Shown here piece by piece: positions 18,851 through 26,828 of a stretch of DNA of 64,000 nucleotides. Location of the stretch: positions 62,001 to 126,000 of the forward strand of contig NZ_PENI01000015.1 in NCBI RefSeq assembly GCF_003688995.1. Direction: 5' to 3'. The stretch is from Streptomyces shenzhenensis. GTDB lineage: Bacteria > Actinomycetota > Actinomycetes > Streptomycetales > Streptomycetaceae. The notes under the pieces are model-generated. The model was not told the origin of the DNA. It searched no databases and was given only the letters and a program-made list of their open reading frames with translations. Both the position numbers and the translations under genes were made by a program. Position 1 is the first letter of the stretch. The number at the start of each line of letters is the position of its first letter.

Positions 18851-20380
18851 ATGGAGTGGTTGAGTACGGAGAACGTCGTAGCCGTCGGTACGGCACTGCT
18901 GGGCATCATCGCGTCGGCGGGCATGGTCTGGTACGAGCGCCGGGTGCCGCGCCGCAAGCGGATCGGCTACCGCGTCCAGATGGACAACGCCATCGGGGAC
19001 GACGCGCGTTCGGGCCGCCTCAACCGGCGGCTGGGCCTGTTCGACGAGGCGCCGGGCATGGCGGACGCGACGCTCGTGCTGCTGCGCGTGGAGAACGACG
19101 GCTCGCAGGGCATCGACCGGGACGACTACACGGGGCCCGAACAGCACGGTCTGACCGCGGTGTTCACCGACCGCACGGTGCGGGGCGTGTCGGTCACCCA
19201 GCCGACCGACACCGACCACCTGATGGACCACTTCACCTCGAACCGGGGCTTCTCCTACTCCGGCAACAGCCTGCGCATCCCGCGCGTCCCGCTCAACAGG
19301 GGGGACCACTTCAAGCTGCTGGTGCTGCTGGCCGGCGGCGACGTCGGGCGGCCGATACGGATCACGGGCGGCATCCGGGAGGGCGAGGTCCACCCCAACC
19401 GCTCCGCCACACCGGACGACAAGCCGCCGCTGTTCAGCCGGGCCTCCCGGCTCATCACCATCGTGCTCACCGTCTGCGTCGTCACCCTCGCCACCCTCAT
19501 CGTGGCCCGGGACGACACGCCCCCGCCGATGGGCTGCGCCAAGGGCACGCTGACCGTCGTCGGCTCCACGGCGTTCGAGCCCGTGCTGCGGGATGTGGCG
19601 GAGAAGTACGAGACGGACTGCGCGGACTCGACGATCGAGGTGGACCCGAACGGATCCACCGCGGGCATCCGTCAACTGGACGACGCCGGGGCCGAGTGGC
19701 AGAAGAAGGGCTCGCCCCCGATCATCGCGCTCTCCGACGGCCCCAAGCCGAACGACATGGCCGAACTGCGCGAGAACCGGATCGCGGTGTTGGTCTTCGC
19801 CCTGGTGGTGAACGACAAGGTGGGCCTGAAGAACCTCACCACGGCCCAGGTGCGGCGGCTGTACCGCGGCGAGATCACCAACTGGAAGCAGTTGGACGGT
19901 CCGGACCTCAAGGTCCGCCTCGTCAGCCGGGACGCCAACTCCGGTACGCGGCAGGTCTTCCAGCGGCGGGTGCTCGAGCGGGGCGAGATGGCCAACACCT
20001 CCGTCGACTGCGTCACCATGGACGACCCGACGGCGACGGTGCCGCGCTGTGAGTTCGACTCCACGGACCAGGTGCTGAAGCAGGTGGCGAAGCTGCCGGG
20101 CGCCATCGGCTACAGCGAGCTGAACCGCGCGGACTCCGCGAAGGGACTCCACGTCCTGAGCCTCGACGACGACGCCCCGTCGGTGGACGACATCGAACAC
20201 GGTGGAAGTCCGTACCCGTACCGCGAGATCGAGTACGCGTACACCTACGGCCAGCCGCCCGCCGACTCCCTGGTGTCCAGCTTCCTGAACTACCTCTCCC
20301 GCGGAAGCGGCCAGGAGGTCGTCCGCACCCACGGCAATATCCCGTGCGGGACCCCAGGGAGCATGAAACTCTGCGCGTGA
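18851..20380 (+). CDS. membrane-anchored PstS-like substrate-binding protein
   Basis: This 509-aa protein begins with a membrane helix (about 6-26), then a 170-residue soluble domain, a second helix (about 199-219, LITIVLTVCVVTLATLIVAR) and a type 2 periplasmic-binding domain from about 230: GTLTVVGSTAFEPVLRDV, NGSTAGIR, LVVNDKVGLKNLT, RGEITNWKQL, RDANSGTRQVF and GYSELNRA, all typical of the phosphate-binding PstS family. There is no PstC/A/B nearby, so it is more likely a sensor or scavenger than part of a transporter. The ATG 18851 was preferred to an upstream GTG in frame. It lies 171 bp after the kinase gene. Confidence 0.85.
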   Translation: MEWLSTENVVAVGTALLGIIASAGMVWYERRVPRRKRIGYRVQMDNAIGDDARSGRLNRRLGLFDEAPGMADATLVLLRVENDGSQGIDRDDYTGPEQHGLTAVFTDRTVRGVSVTQPTDTDHLMDHFTSNRGFSYSGNSLRIPRVPLNRGDHFKLLVLLAGGDVGRPIRITGGIREGEVHPNRSATPDDKPPLFSRASRLITIVLTVCVVTLATLIVARDDTPPPMGCAKGTLTVVGSTAFEPVLRDVAEKYETDCADSTIEVDPNGSTAGIRQLDDAGAEWQKKGSPPIIALSDGPKPNDMAELRENRIAVLVFALVVNDKVGLKNLTTAQVRRLYRGEITNWKQLDGPDLKVRLVSRDANSGTRQVFQRRVLERGEMANTSVDCVTMDDPTATVPRCEFDSTDQVLKQVAKLPGAIGYSELNRADSAKGLHVLSLDDDAPSVDDIEHGGSPYPYREIEYAYTYGQPPADSLVSSFLNYLSRGSGQEVVRTHGNIPCGTPGSMKLCA

Positions 20381-20408
20381 CGCCTTCGGCCACAAGGGCT
20401 GTGGGTGC

Positions 20409-21158
20409 TCAGCGGGGTTCCGGTGGGCGTTGGCGGGGCATGTTGGGGCGGGCGGGGGTGCCCGGCGGGGCGGGGAGGCGGCCCGGGGTGCCGGGGGCGT
20501 CGGGGCGCGGGCCCGTGGCCAGGGCCGTCTGCACGCCGAGGGGTGCCGTTCCGGTGCGGAACTCCACCATCCAGTCCGCCGTCTCCGCCCGTACCAGCTC
20601 GGTCACGTCCTCCGAGAAGCGCCGCAGCACCCCGAGGCACCGGTCGGCGGCCTCCCCCGCCGTCCCCTCCGCCGGTCCCAGCACCTCGCGCACATTCTCC
20701 GACGCCCAGTCGAACTGCAGTGCCTGCAGCCGCCGCTGCACGGCCTGCGCGGTCGCCACGTCCCGCATCCACCCGGACGTCACCCCGAAGAACCGGTCGA
20801 CCCCCAGGCAGGACACCGCGAGCATCAGGGCCAGATACCCCCAGGGCGCCGTCCCGGTGACCGCCCCGGTCAGATCCACCAGGGGCAGCGCGGCCCCGCA
20901 CACAGCGCCCGCCGCCGCCCCCGTCCGCAGCCCCCACGCGGCCCGCCGCTTCCACACCCGGTCCGCGAGATACCACGCCGCCGTCTCCAGCGCCCTGCGC
21001 TCCACCCACCCGTACAGCTCGTCGAGCCGCTCGGCCGGCTCCCCCCAGTCCCCGAGCGGAAAGGCCCGGCCGGTCAGGTCGCCCGGCCGCAGCCCGGCCG
21101 CGCCCTCGCCCCGCCCGTCCTGAGGCGGACCCTCGGGCTGCATCTCCGGCTGACCCAC
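20409..21158 (-). CDS. SLATT-domain two-helix membrane protein
   Basis: This 249-aa protein has a helical segment RLDELYGWVERRALETAAWYL, two membrane helices at about 75-95 and 100-125 (GAAAGAVCGAALPLV; GYLALMLAVSCLG) and then a long amphipathic helix with RRLQALQFDW and ERVREVLG-like sequence. That is the SLATT pattern (SMODS and SLOG-associating two-TM effector), proposed pore-forming effectors in nucleotide-signal conflict systems. The tail is Pro/Gly rich. Start GTG 21158 follows AGGGAG by 6 bases. No SMODS or SLOG gene is adjacent, and the gene is conserved in Streptomyces core DNA as far as I recall, so it may be domesticated. Confidence 0.8.
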   Translation of the reverse strand: MGQPEMQPEGPPQDGRGEGAAGLRPGDLTGRAFPLGDWGEPAERLDELYGWVERRALETAAWYLADRVWKRRAAWGLRTGAAAGAVCGAALPLVDLTGAVTGTAPWGYLALMLAVSCLGVDRFFGVTSGWMRDVATAQAVQRRLQALQFDWASENVREVLGPAEGTAGEAADRCLGVLRRFSEDVTELVRAETADWMVEFRTGTAPLGVQTALATGPRPDAPGTPGRLPAPPGTPARPNMPRQRPPEPR

Positions 21159-21190
21159 CCGGCACTCCCTACTGATCACGATCGGTCACG

Positions 21191-21230
21191 TCGTGTGACA
21201 TCGGATGCTGTCGTGTGACATCGGATGCTG
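21191..21230. repeat. perfect 20-bp tandem duplication
   Basis: TCGTGTGACATCGGATGCTG occurs twice head to tail between the divergent SLATT and ybaB genes, with a third partial match (TCACGTCGTG) before it. It lies where promoters for both genes should be and could be a doubled regulator site. Confidence 0.9.
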
Positions 21231-21423
21231 ATGTGCGGCGTCCTTCCTACCGCCCAATGGGTGGCGAAGGCGGAGCTTTCGTCACTTTTCTGCCCGGAAG
21301 TGGGTCTTGATCAGGTATAGGAGTCAGGGCCTTCTCACCCGAAAGAGTGGCGGAGCGAGGGCCGCGTGGACCACGTAGGCTCGTGCTCAACGGAGGAAGA
21401 CGAGACCGAACCAGGAGCTGATC

Positions 21424-21768
21424 GTGATTCCCGGTGGTGGCCAGCCCAACATGCAGCAGTTGCTCCAGCAGGCCCAGAAGATGCAGCAGGAACTGGCGAA
21501 GGCCCAGGAGGAGCTGGCGAACACGGAGATCGCCGGGCAGGCGGGTGGCGGCCTGGTGACGGCCACCGTCACCGGTGCCGGTGAACTCCGGTCGCTGAAG
21601 ATCGACCCCAAGGCGGTGGACCCGGAGGACACCGAGACCCTCGCCGACCTGGTCGTCGCCGCCGTCCACGCGGCCAACGAGAACGCCCAGACGCTCCAGC
21701 AGCAGAAACTCGGCCCGCTCGCGCAGGGCCTGGGCGGCGGCAGCGGCATCCCGGGCCTGCCGTTCTGA
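21424..21768 (+). CDS. YbaB/EbfC-family nucleoid-associated protein
   Basis: This 114-aa DNA-binding protein has the N-terminal coiled helix MQQLLQQAQKMQQELAKAQEELAN, the central GGGLVTATVTGAGELRSLKIDP beta-sheet and the C-terminal helix VVAAVHAANENAQTL, the dimeric tweezers fold of YbaB. It is placed directly before recR, the usual arrangement, although the dnaX gene often found first in this cluster is missing here. GTG start with CAGGAG upstream. The glycine-rich tail GGGSGIPGLPF is normal for actinobacteria. Confidence 0.95.
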   Translation: MIPGGGQPNMQQLLQQAQKMQQELAKAQEELANTEIAGQAGGGLVTATVTGAGELRSLKIDPKAVDPEDTETLADLVVAAVHAANENAQTLQQQKLGPLAQGLGGGSGIPGLPF

Positions 21769-21863
21769 CGTTCGCCACGGGCACGACACCCGCACCGCCT
21801 TCCTAGGACGGGCGGCAGCCATCTACCGTACGTACCGGGAAAGACTCCAGGAAGGGCAGTCCG

Positions 21864-22463
21864 TTGTACGAAGGCGTGGTCCAGGACCTCATCGACGAAC
21901 TGGGGCGGCTGCCCGGCGTCGGTCCCAAGAGCGCGCAGCGGATCGCCTTCCACATCCTGCAGGCGGAGCCGACGGACGTACGGCGGCTGGCCCAGGCGCT
22001 CCTGGAGGTGAAGGCGAAGGTCCGCTTCTGCGCGGTCTGCGGCAACGTGGCGCAGGAAGAGCTGTGCGCGGTGTGCCGGGACGCCCGCCGCGACCTCTCG
22101 GTCATCTGCGTGGTCGAGGAGCCGAAGGACGTGGTGGCGATCGAGCGGACGCGGGAGTTCCGCGGCCGGTACCACGTGCTCGGCGGCGCGATCAGCCCGA
22201 TCGAGGGCGTGGGCCCTGACGACCTGCGCATCCGGGAGCTCCTGGCCCGCCTGGCCGACGGCGCCGTCACCGAGCTGATCCTGGCCACGGACCCCAATCT
22301 CGAAGGCGAGGCGACGGCCACGTACCTCGCCCGCATGATCAAACCCATGGGCCTGAAGGTCACCCGCCTGGCCAGCGGCCTCCCGGTGGGTGGCGACCTG
22401 GAATACGCGGACGAGGTCACGCTCGGCCGTGCCTTCGAGGGGAGACGACTCCTAGATGTCTGA
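21864..22463 (+). CDS. recR: recombination mediator RecR
   Basis: This 199-aa protein acts with RecF/RecO to load RecA on gapped DNA. It has the helix-hairpin-helix LGRLPGVGPKSAQRIAFH, a zinc site (Cys56, Cys59, Cys68, Cys71), a Toprim domain starting VVEEPKDVVAIE and the C-terminal Walker-B-like ATDPNLEGEATATYLAR region. TTG start with GGAAGGG upstream, as commonly annotated in Streptomyces. It follows ybaB by 95 bp and overlaps the next gene by 8 bp. Confidence 0.97.
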   Translation: MYEGVVQDLIDELGRLPGVGPKSAQRIAFHILQAEPTDVRRLAQALLEVKAKVRFCAVCGNVAQEELCAVCRDARRDLSVICVVEEPKDVVAIERTREFRGRYHVLGGAISPIEGVGPDDLRIRELLARLADGAVTELILATDPNLEGEATATYLARMIKPMGLKVTRLASGLPVGGDLEYADEVTLGRAFEGRRLLDV

Positions 22464-23115
22464 CGCCACGCTGCACGCCACGACGCAGAACCCGGACGAC
22501 TTCGCGGTCCAGATCGCGGACCAGGTGGAGAGCTTCCTGGTGGCCGTCACGGAGGTGGCGAAGGGCGACGAGCCGGACTCGGCGGTGCCCTTCCTGCTCC
22601 TGGAGGTCTCCCAGCTCCTGCTGGCCGGCGGGCGCCTCGGCGCGCACGAGGACATCGTCCCGGACGAGCGCTACGAGACCGACACCGGCCCGGACCCGGA
22701 CGTGGACGAACTGCGCGAGAACCTCGCCCGGCTGCTGGAGCCGGTCGACGTCTACTCGGAGGTCTTCGACCCCTACGAGCCGCGCACCGCGCCGGTGCCC
22801 GCCCGGGTCTCCGACGACCTCGCGGACGTCGTCACCGATCTGCGGCACGGCATGGCGCACTACCGCGCGGGCCGCACCACGGAGGCGCTGTGGTGGTGGC
22901 AGTTCTCGTACTTCTCCAACTGGGGCTCCACCGCCTCCGCGACCCTGCGCGCCCTGCACTCGGTCCTCGCGCACGTCCGTCTCAACCAGCCCCTGGAGGA
23001 GCTGGACGGCCTCGACACCGACCAGGGCATGGGCGACGAGAACCTGGAGTTCGAGGCGGGCCGGGTGATGCAGCAGGAGATCGCCACGCCGCTGGGGCTG
23101 CGCTCGGGCAGGTAG
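22456..23115 (+). CDS. DUF5063 domain protein
   Basis: This 219-aa acidic soluble protein has the DUF5063 pattern: an N-terminal helix FAVQIADQVESFLVAV, LLLEVSQLLLAGGRL, the acidic DERYETDTGPDPDVDELRE patch and the aromatic WWWQFSYFSNWG near residue 150. Function is unknown. It overlaps recR by 8 bp, so it is co-translated with the recombination genes, a linkage that is conserved in Streptomyces as far as I recall. Confidence 0.9.
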   Translation: MSDATLHATTQNPDDFAVQIADQVESFLVAVTEVAKGDEPDSAVPFLLLEVSQLLLAGGRLGAHEDIVPDERYETDTGPDPDVDELRENLARLLEPVDVYSEVFDPYEPRTAPVPARVSDDLADVVTDLRHGMAHYRAGRTTEALWWWQFSYFSNWGSTASATLRALHSVLAHVRLNQPLEELDGLDTDQGMGDENLEFEAGRVMQQEIATPLGLRSGR

Positions 23116-23121
23116 CCCTGT

Positions 23122-23192
23122 GGTTCGGCAGCGCCCCGAAGGGGCGCGGGGAACCGCGCGACCGGCCACGATGCCGCCGCAGCCGACCGACG
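23122..23192. repeat. REP-like intergenic element with hairpin
   Basis: Just after the DUF5063 gene lies CAGCGCCCCGAAGGGGCGCG followed by GGGAACCGCGCGACCGGCCA. GCGCCCC (23131-23137) and GGGGCGC (23141-23147) form a perfect stem over GAA. I recall near-identical sequences after many Streptomyces genes, so this looks like an interspersed element that may double as a terminator. The rest of the 290-bp gap up to ask shows no gene. Confidence 0.6.
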
Positions 23193-23405
23193 GCGTGTCA
23201 CGGCGGTCCTTTCCGCGGAGCGTCCCGCGCGAGGAAAGAAGTTGAAAGTTAACGCACAGCCATCACTTGCGTGACTTTGGGCAGGGACTCACCGGACAGC
23301 GCTCGGCGCGGCGACCGGACATCTCACCATGCGGTACTCGGGAGGGGAATTTCGGACGCTGGCTAGACTGAGCGGGCAATCGACCGGAATGAGCGAGGAG
23401 CGCAC

Positions 23406-24683
23406 GTGGGCCTTGTCGTGCAGAAGTACGGAGGCTCCTCCGTAGCCGATGCCGAGGGCATCAAGCGCGTCGCCAAGCGGATCGTGGAAGCGAAGAAGAA
23501 CGGCAACCAGGTGGTTGTGGTCGTTTCCGCGATGGGCGACACGACGGACGAGCTGATCGATCTCGCCGAGCAGGTATCCCCGATGCCTGCCGGGCGTGAG
23601 TTCGACATGCTGCTGACCGCCGGAGAACGTATCTCCATGGCCCTGCTGGCCATGGCGATCAAAAACCTGGGCCACGAGGCCCAGTCCTTCACCGGCAGCC
23701 AGGCAGGCGTCATCACCGACTCGGTCCACAACAAAGCCCGGATCATCGACGTCACCCCGGGCCGGATCCGCACGGCGCTCGACGAGGGCAACATCGCCAT
23801 CGTCGCCGGGTTCCAGGGCGTCAGCGCCGACAAGAAGGACATCACCACCCTCGGCCGCGGTGGGTCCGACACCACGGCCGTGGCGCTCGCCGCCGCGCTC
23901 GACGCCGAGGTCTGCGAGATCTACACCGACGTGGACGGCGTGTTCACCGCCGACCCGCGCGTGGTGAAGAAGGCCCGGAAGATCGACTGGATCTCCTTCG
24001 AGGACATGCTGGAGCTGGCCTCGTCCGGGTCGAAGGTGCTGCTCCACCGCTGCGTGGAGTACGCCCGCCGGTACAACATCCCGATCCACGTCCGCTCCTC
24101 CTTCAGCGGGCTCAAGGGCACGTGGGTCAGCAGCGAGCCGATCGAGCAAGGGGACACGAAGGTGGAGCAGGCCATCATCTCGGGTGTCGCGCACGACACC
24201 TCCGAGGCCAAGATCACGGTCGTCGGCGTGCCCGACAAGCCCGGTGAGGCGGCCGCCATCTTCCGCACGATCGCCGACGCCGCGATCAACATCGACATGG
24301 TCGTGCAGAACGTGTCCGCCGCCGCCACGGGCCTCACGGACATCTCCTTCACGCTGCCGAAGACCGAGGGCCGCAAGGCCATCGACGCCCTGGAGAAGAA
24401 CCGCCCGGGCATCGGCTTCGACTCCCTGCGCTACGACGACCAGATCGGCAAGATCTCCCTGGTCGGCGCCGGAATGAAGACCAACCCCGGGGTCACTGCC
24501 GCGTTCTTCGAGGCGCTGTCCGACGCGGGCGTGAACATCGAGCTGATCTCGACATCCGAGATCCGTATCTCGGTGGTCACCCGCGCCGACGACGTGCCCG
24601 AGGCGGTCCGCGCGGTGCACAGCGCCTTCGGGCTCGACTCCGACAGCGACGAGGCCGTCATCTACGGGGGCACCGGCCGATGA
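23406..24683 (+). CDS. ask: aspartokinase (alpha subunit, with internal beta start)
   Basis: This 425-aa enzyme phosphorylates aspartate, the entry to lysine, threonine, methionine and diaminopimelate. It has KYGGSSV (7-13), the aspartate-binding TLGRGGSDTTAVALAAAL, and two ACT domains (about 265-335 and 345-415) for lysine/threonine feedback. In corynebacteria the C-terminal ACT region is also made as a separate beta subunit from an internal start; the same is visible here at GTG 24162. It is in an operon with asd, which overlaps by 4 bp. Confidence 0.98.
   Translation: MGLVVQKYGGSSVADAEGIKRVAKRIVEAKKNGNQVVVVVSAMGDTTDELIDLAEQVSPMPAGREFDMLLTAGERISMALLAMAIKNLGHEAQSFTGSQAGVITDSVHNKARIIDVTPGRIRTALDEGNIAIVAGFQGVSADKKDITTLGRGGSDTTAVALAAALDAEVCEIYTDVDGVFTADPRVVKKARKIDWISFEDMLELASSGSKVLLHRCVEYARRYNIPIHVRSSFSGLKGTWVSSEPIEQGDTKVEQAIISGVAHDTSEAKITVVGVPDKPGEAAAIFRTIADAAINIDMVVQNVSAAATGLTDISFTLPKTEGRKAIDALEKNRPGIGFDSLRYDDQIGKISLVGAGMKTNPGVTAAFFEALSDAGVNIELISTSEIRISVVTRADDVPEAVRAVHSAFGLDSDSDEAVIYGGTGR
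24162..24683 (+). CDS. in-frame internal start for aspartokinase beta subunit
   Basis: GTG 24162 (codon 253 of ask, VEQAIISGVA) has AAGGGG 8 bases upstream and aligns with the beta-subunit start MEEAVLTGVA that I recall for Corynebacterium glutamicum LysC. It would give a 173-aa protein containing both ACT domains, which with the full alpha chain makes the alpha2-beta2 regulated enzyme. Internal initiation is inferred. Confidence 0.7.
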   Translation: MEQAIISGVAHDTSEAKITVVGVPDKPGEAAAIFRTIADAAINIDMVVQNVSAAATGLTDISFTLPKTEGRKAIDALEKNRPGIGFDSLRYDDQIGKISLVGAGMKTNPGVTAAFFEALSDAGVNIELISTSEIRISVVTRADDVPEAVRAVHSAFGLDSDSDEAVIYGGTGR

Positions 24684-25732
24684 CCGTACGCCCGACGCTC
24701 GCGGTCGTGGGAGCGACCGGAGCCGTCGGCACGGTCATGCTCCAGATCCTGTCCCAGCGCGCGGACGTCTGGGGCGAGATCCGTCTGATCGCCTCGGCGC
24801 GCTCGGCCGGCCGCAAGCTGGCCGTGCGCGGCGAGGAGGTCGAGGTGGTGGCCCTGTCCGAGGAGGCCTTCGACGGGGTCGACGTCGCCATGTTCGACGT
24901 ACCCGACGAGGTCTCCGCGCAGTGGGCGCCGATCGCCGCCGCCAAGGGTGTGGTGGTGGTCGACAACTCCGGCGCCTTCCGGATGGACCCGGACGTGCCC
25001 CTGGTGGTGCCCGAGGTCAATCCGCACACGGCCCGGGTCCGGCCGCGCGGCATCGTCGCCAACCCCAACTGCACCACCCTGTCGATGATCGTCGCCCTCG
25101 GCGCGTTGCACGCCGAGTTCGGGCTGCGCGAGCTGGTGGTGTCGTCGTACCAGGCGGTGAGCGGGGCGGGCCGGGCCGGCGTGGAGACCCTGCGGGCCCA
25201 GCTGTCCCTGGTCGCCGGCACGGCGCTGGGGACCAGCCCCGGTGACGTGCGGCGGGCCGTGGGGGACAGCACCGGGCCGTTCCCGGAACCGGTCGCGCTG
25301 AACGTGGTGCCCTGGGCCGGGTCGCTGCGGGAGGACGGCTGGTCCTCGGAGGAGATGAAGGTGCGGGACGAGTCCCGCAAGATCCTCGGACTGCCCAAAC
25401 TGCCGGTCGCCGTGACCTGTGTGCGGGTGCCGGTGGTCACCACGCACTCGCTGACCGTGCACGCCCGGTTCCAGGGCGAGGTCACCGTGGACGGCGCCCG
25501 GGAGATCATCGCCACGGCGCCGGGCGTCGTGCTGTTCGACAATCCCGCCGCCGGTGAGTTCCCCACCCCTGCCGATGTGGTGGGCACCGACCCGACCTGG
25601 GTGGGCCGGGTACGGCGGGCGCTGGACGACCCGACGGCGCTCGAACTCTTCGTCTGCGGCGACAATCTGCGCAAGGGGGCGGCGCTGAACACCGCGCAGG
25701 TCGCGGAGCTGGTGGCGGCGGAGTTCTCGTGA
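24680..25732 (+). CDS. asd: aspartate-semialdehyde dehydrogenase
   Basis: This 350-aa enzyme reduces aspartyl phosphate to aspartate semialdehyde with NADPH. Visible features are the NADP-binding GATGAVGTVML (11-21), catalytic Cys131 in VANPNCTTLSM, the SYQAVSGAGRAG loop, and a conserved His region VVTTHSLTVHA. The ATG overlaps the ask stop by 4 bp, so the two steps are coupled. Length is normal. Confidence 0.97.
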   Translation: MTVRPTLAVVGATGAVGTVMLQILSQRADVWGEIRLIASARSAGRKLAVRGEEVEVVALSEEAFDGVDVAMFDVPDEVSAQWAPIAAAKGVVVVDNSGAFRMDPDVPLVVPEVNPHTARVRPRGIVANPNCTTLSMIVALGALHAEFGLRELVVSSYQAVSGAGRAGVETLRAQLSLVAGTALGTSPGDVRRAVGDSTGPFPEPVALNVVPWAGSLREDGWSSEEMKVRDESRKILGLPKLPVAVTCVRVPVVTTHSLTVHARFQGEVTVDGAREIIATAPGVVLFDNPAAGEFPTPADVVGTDPTWVGRVRRALDDPTALELFVCGDNLRKGAALNTAQVAELVAAEFS

Positions 25733-26153
25733 GAACCGAGCGGTACCGGAAAAGCCCTGGCTCGGAGCGGATCCATTTGTAGGATCTGTGGAGGAGTGTG
25801 GCCGGGAGCATGATCCGGGCCACTTGAACCGGATGCCCCGGCATCCGAGGATTTTCCTCCCCGCCTTCCGCAACCGCGCGCAGGGCGGGGAGCGTCTTTG
25901 CGGTCGCCCTTCGGGGCGTTGTGCTCGCCCCACCGGGGCGTGGAGACGCGATGATCCAGGCGTGGGGACGCCGTGATCAGGGCGTGGGGACGCCCGTTCA
26001 TATGGGATACAGGGGAAGAACAGGGCGCATGGCGACATGTGAGGCGGCGTCGGGCGTGCGGCCCGACGCGACGACATCGTCGGTCATGCCGCCCGGCGCG
26101 AACGTGACGTCCGGCACGTACAACCCCTTCGGGGGGAAGCGTGTCCAACTGAC
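25733..26153. other. 421-bp gap with several hairpins between asd and the sigma factor
   Basis: The gap contains GATCC/GGATC (about 25770-25786), GTGGCC/GGCCAC (25798-25823), a perfect CGGATGCC/GGCATCCG (25830-25847) and the long stem CTCCCCGCC/GGCGGGGAG (25857-25865/25884-25892) followed by GCGTCTTTG. The last is a good terminator for ask-asd. The hairpins before it are close together and may belong to a small RNA or a structured 3' end. No coding frame is convincing. Confidence 0.6.
25857..25900 (+). terminator. ask-asd terminator
   Basis: CTCCCCGCC (25857-25865) pairs with GGCGGGGAG (25884-25892), an 18-nt loop between them and GCGTCTTTG after. It is 125 bp beyond the asd stop. Confidence 0.6.
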
Positions 26154-26828
26154 GTGGCAGAGGTACTCGATTTCAGCAGCGCGGTGCGCGGCACGCCCCT
26201 GCGGCCCCGCCCCGCGGCGCTGCGCCCCCGTATATCCGGCGCGCCCGGCGGCATGCCGGTGATCGCGCCCATGCCCGCAGCGCGGCCCGCCCGCATCCCC
26301 AGCCAGCGCGACGGCGCCGAGGAGACGGCGGCGGCCGGTACGACCGTCGACCACCTCACCGAGACGTACCGGGCGCACTACCGCTCGCTGCTCGGCCTCG
26401 CCGCGCTCCTCCTCGACGACACCGCCTCCTGCGAGGACGTCGTCCAGGAGGCCTTCATCCGCGTCCACTCGGCCCGCAAACGCGTCCGGGACCCGGACAA
26501 GACCCTCGCCTATCTGCGCCAGACGGTCGTCAATCTGTCCCGCTCCGCGCTGCGCCGCCGCATCCTCGGCCTGAAGCTGCTCTCCAAGCCGATGCCCGAC
26601 ATGGCGAGCGCGGAGGAGGGCGCGTACGACCAGCTGGAGCGGGACTCCCTGATCAAGGCGATGAAGGGGCTGCAGCGCCGCCAGCGCGAGGTCCTGGTCC
26701 TGCGCTACTTCGCGGACATGACCGAGGCCCAGGTCGCCGAGACCCTCGGCATCTCGCTGGGCTCGGTGAAGGCGTACGGCTCCCGCGGCATCGCGGCGCT
26801 GCGGCTGGCCATGGAGGCGACCGCATGA
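26154..26828 (+). CDS. ECF RNA polymerase sigma factor (SigE-family type)
   Basis: This 224-aa sigma factor has region 2 (YRAHYRSLLGLAALLLDDTASCEDVVQEAFIRVH, about 66-100 in pieces), then region 4 with LQRRQREVLVLRYFADM and the helix-turn-helix AETLGISLGSVKAYGSRGIAAL. Residues 1-60 are a Pro/Arg-rich tail not part of the sigma fold; a later start is possible. The downstream gene overlaps by 4 bp and encodes a membrane-anchored protein that probably controls this factor or its response. Confidence 0.92.
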   Translation: MAEVLDFSSAVRGTPLRPRPAALRPRISGAPGGMPVIAPMPAARPARIPSQRDGAEETAAAGTTVDHLTETYRAHYRSLLGLAALLLDDTASCEDVVQEAFIRVHSARKRVRDPDKTLAYLRQTVVNLSRSALRRRILGLKLLSKPMPDMASAEEGAYDQLERDSLIKAMKGLQRRQREVLVLRYFADMTEAQVAETLGISLGSVKAYGSRGIAALRLAMEATA

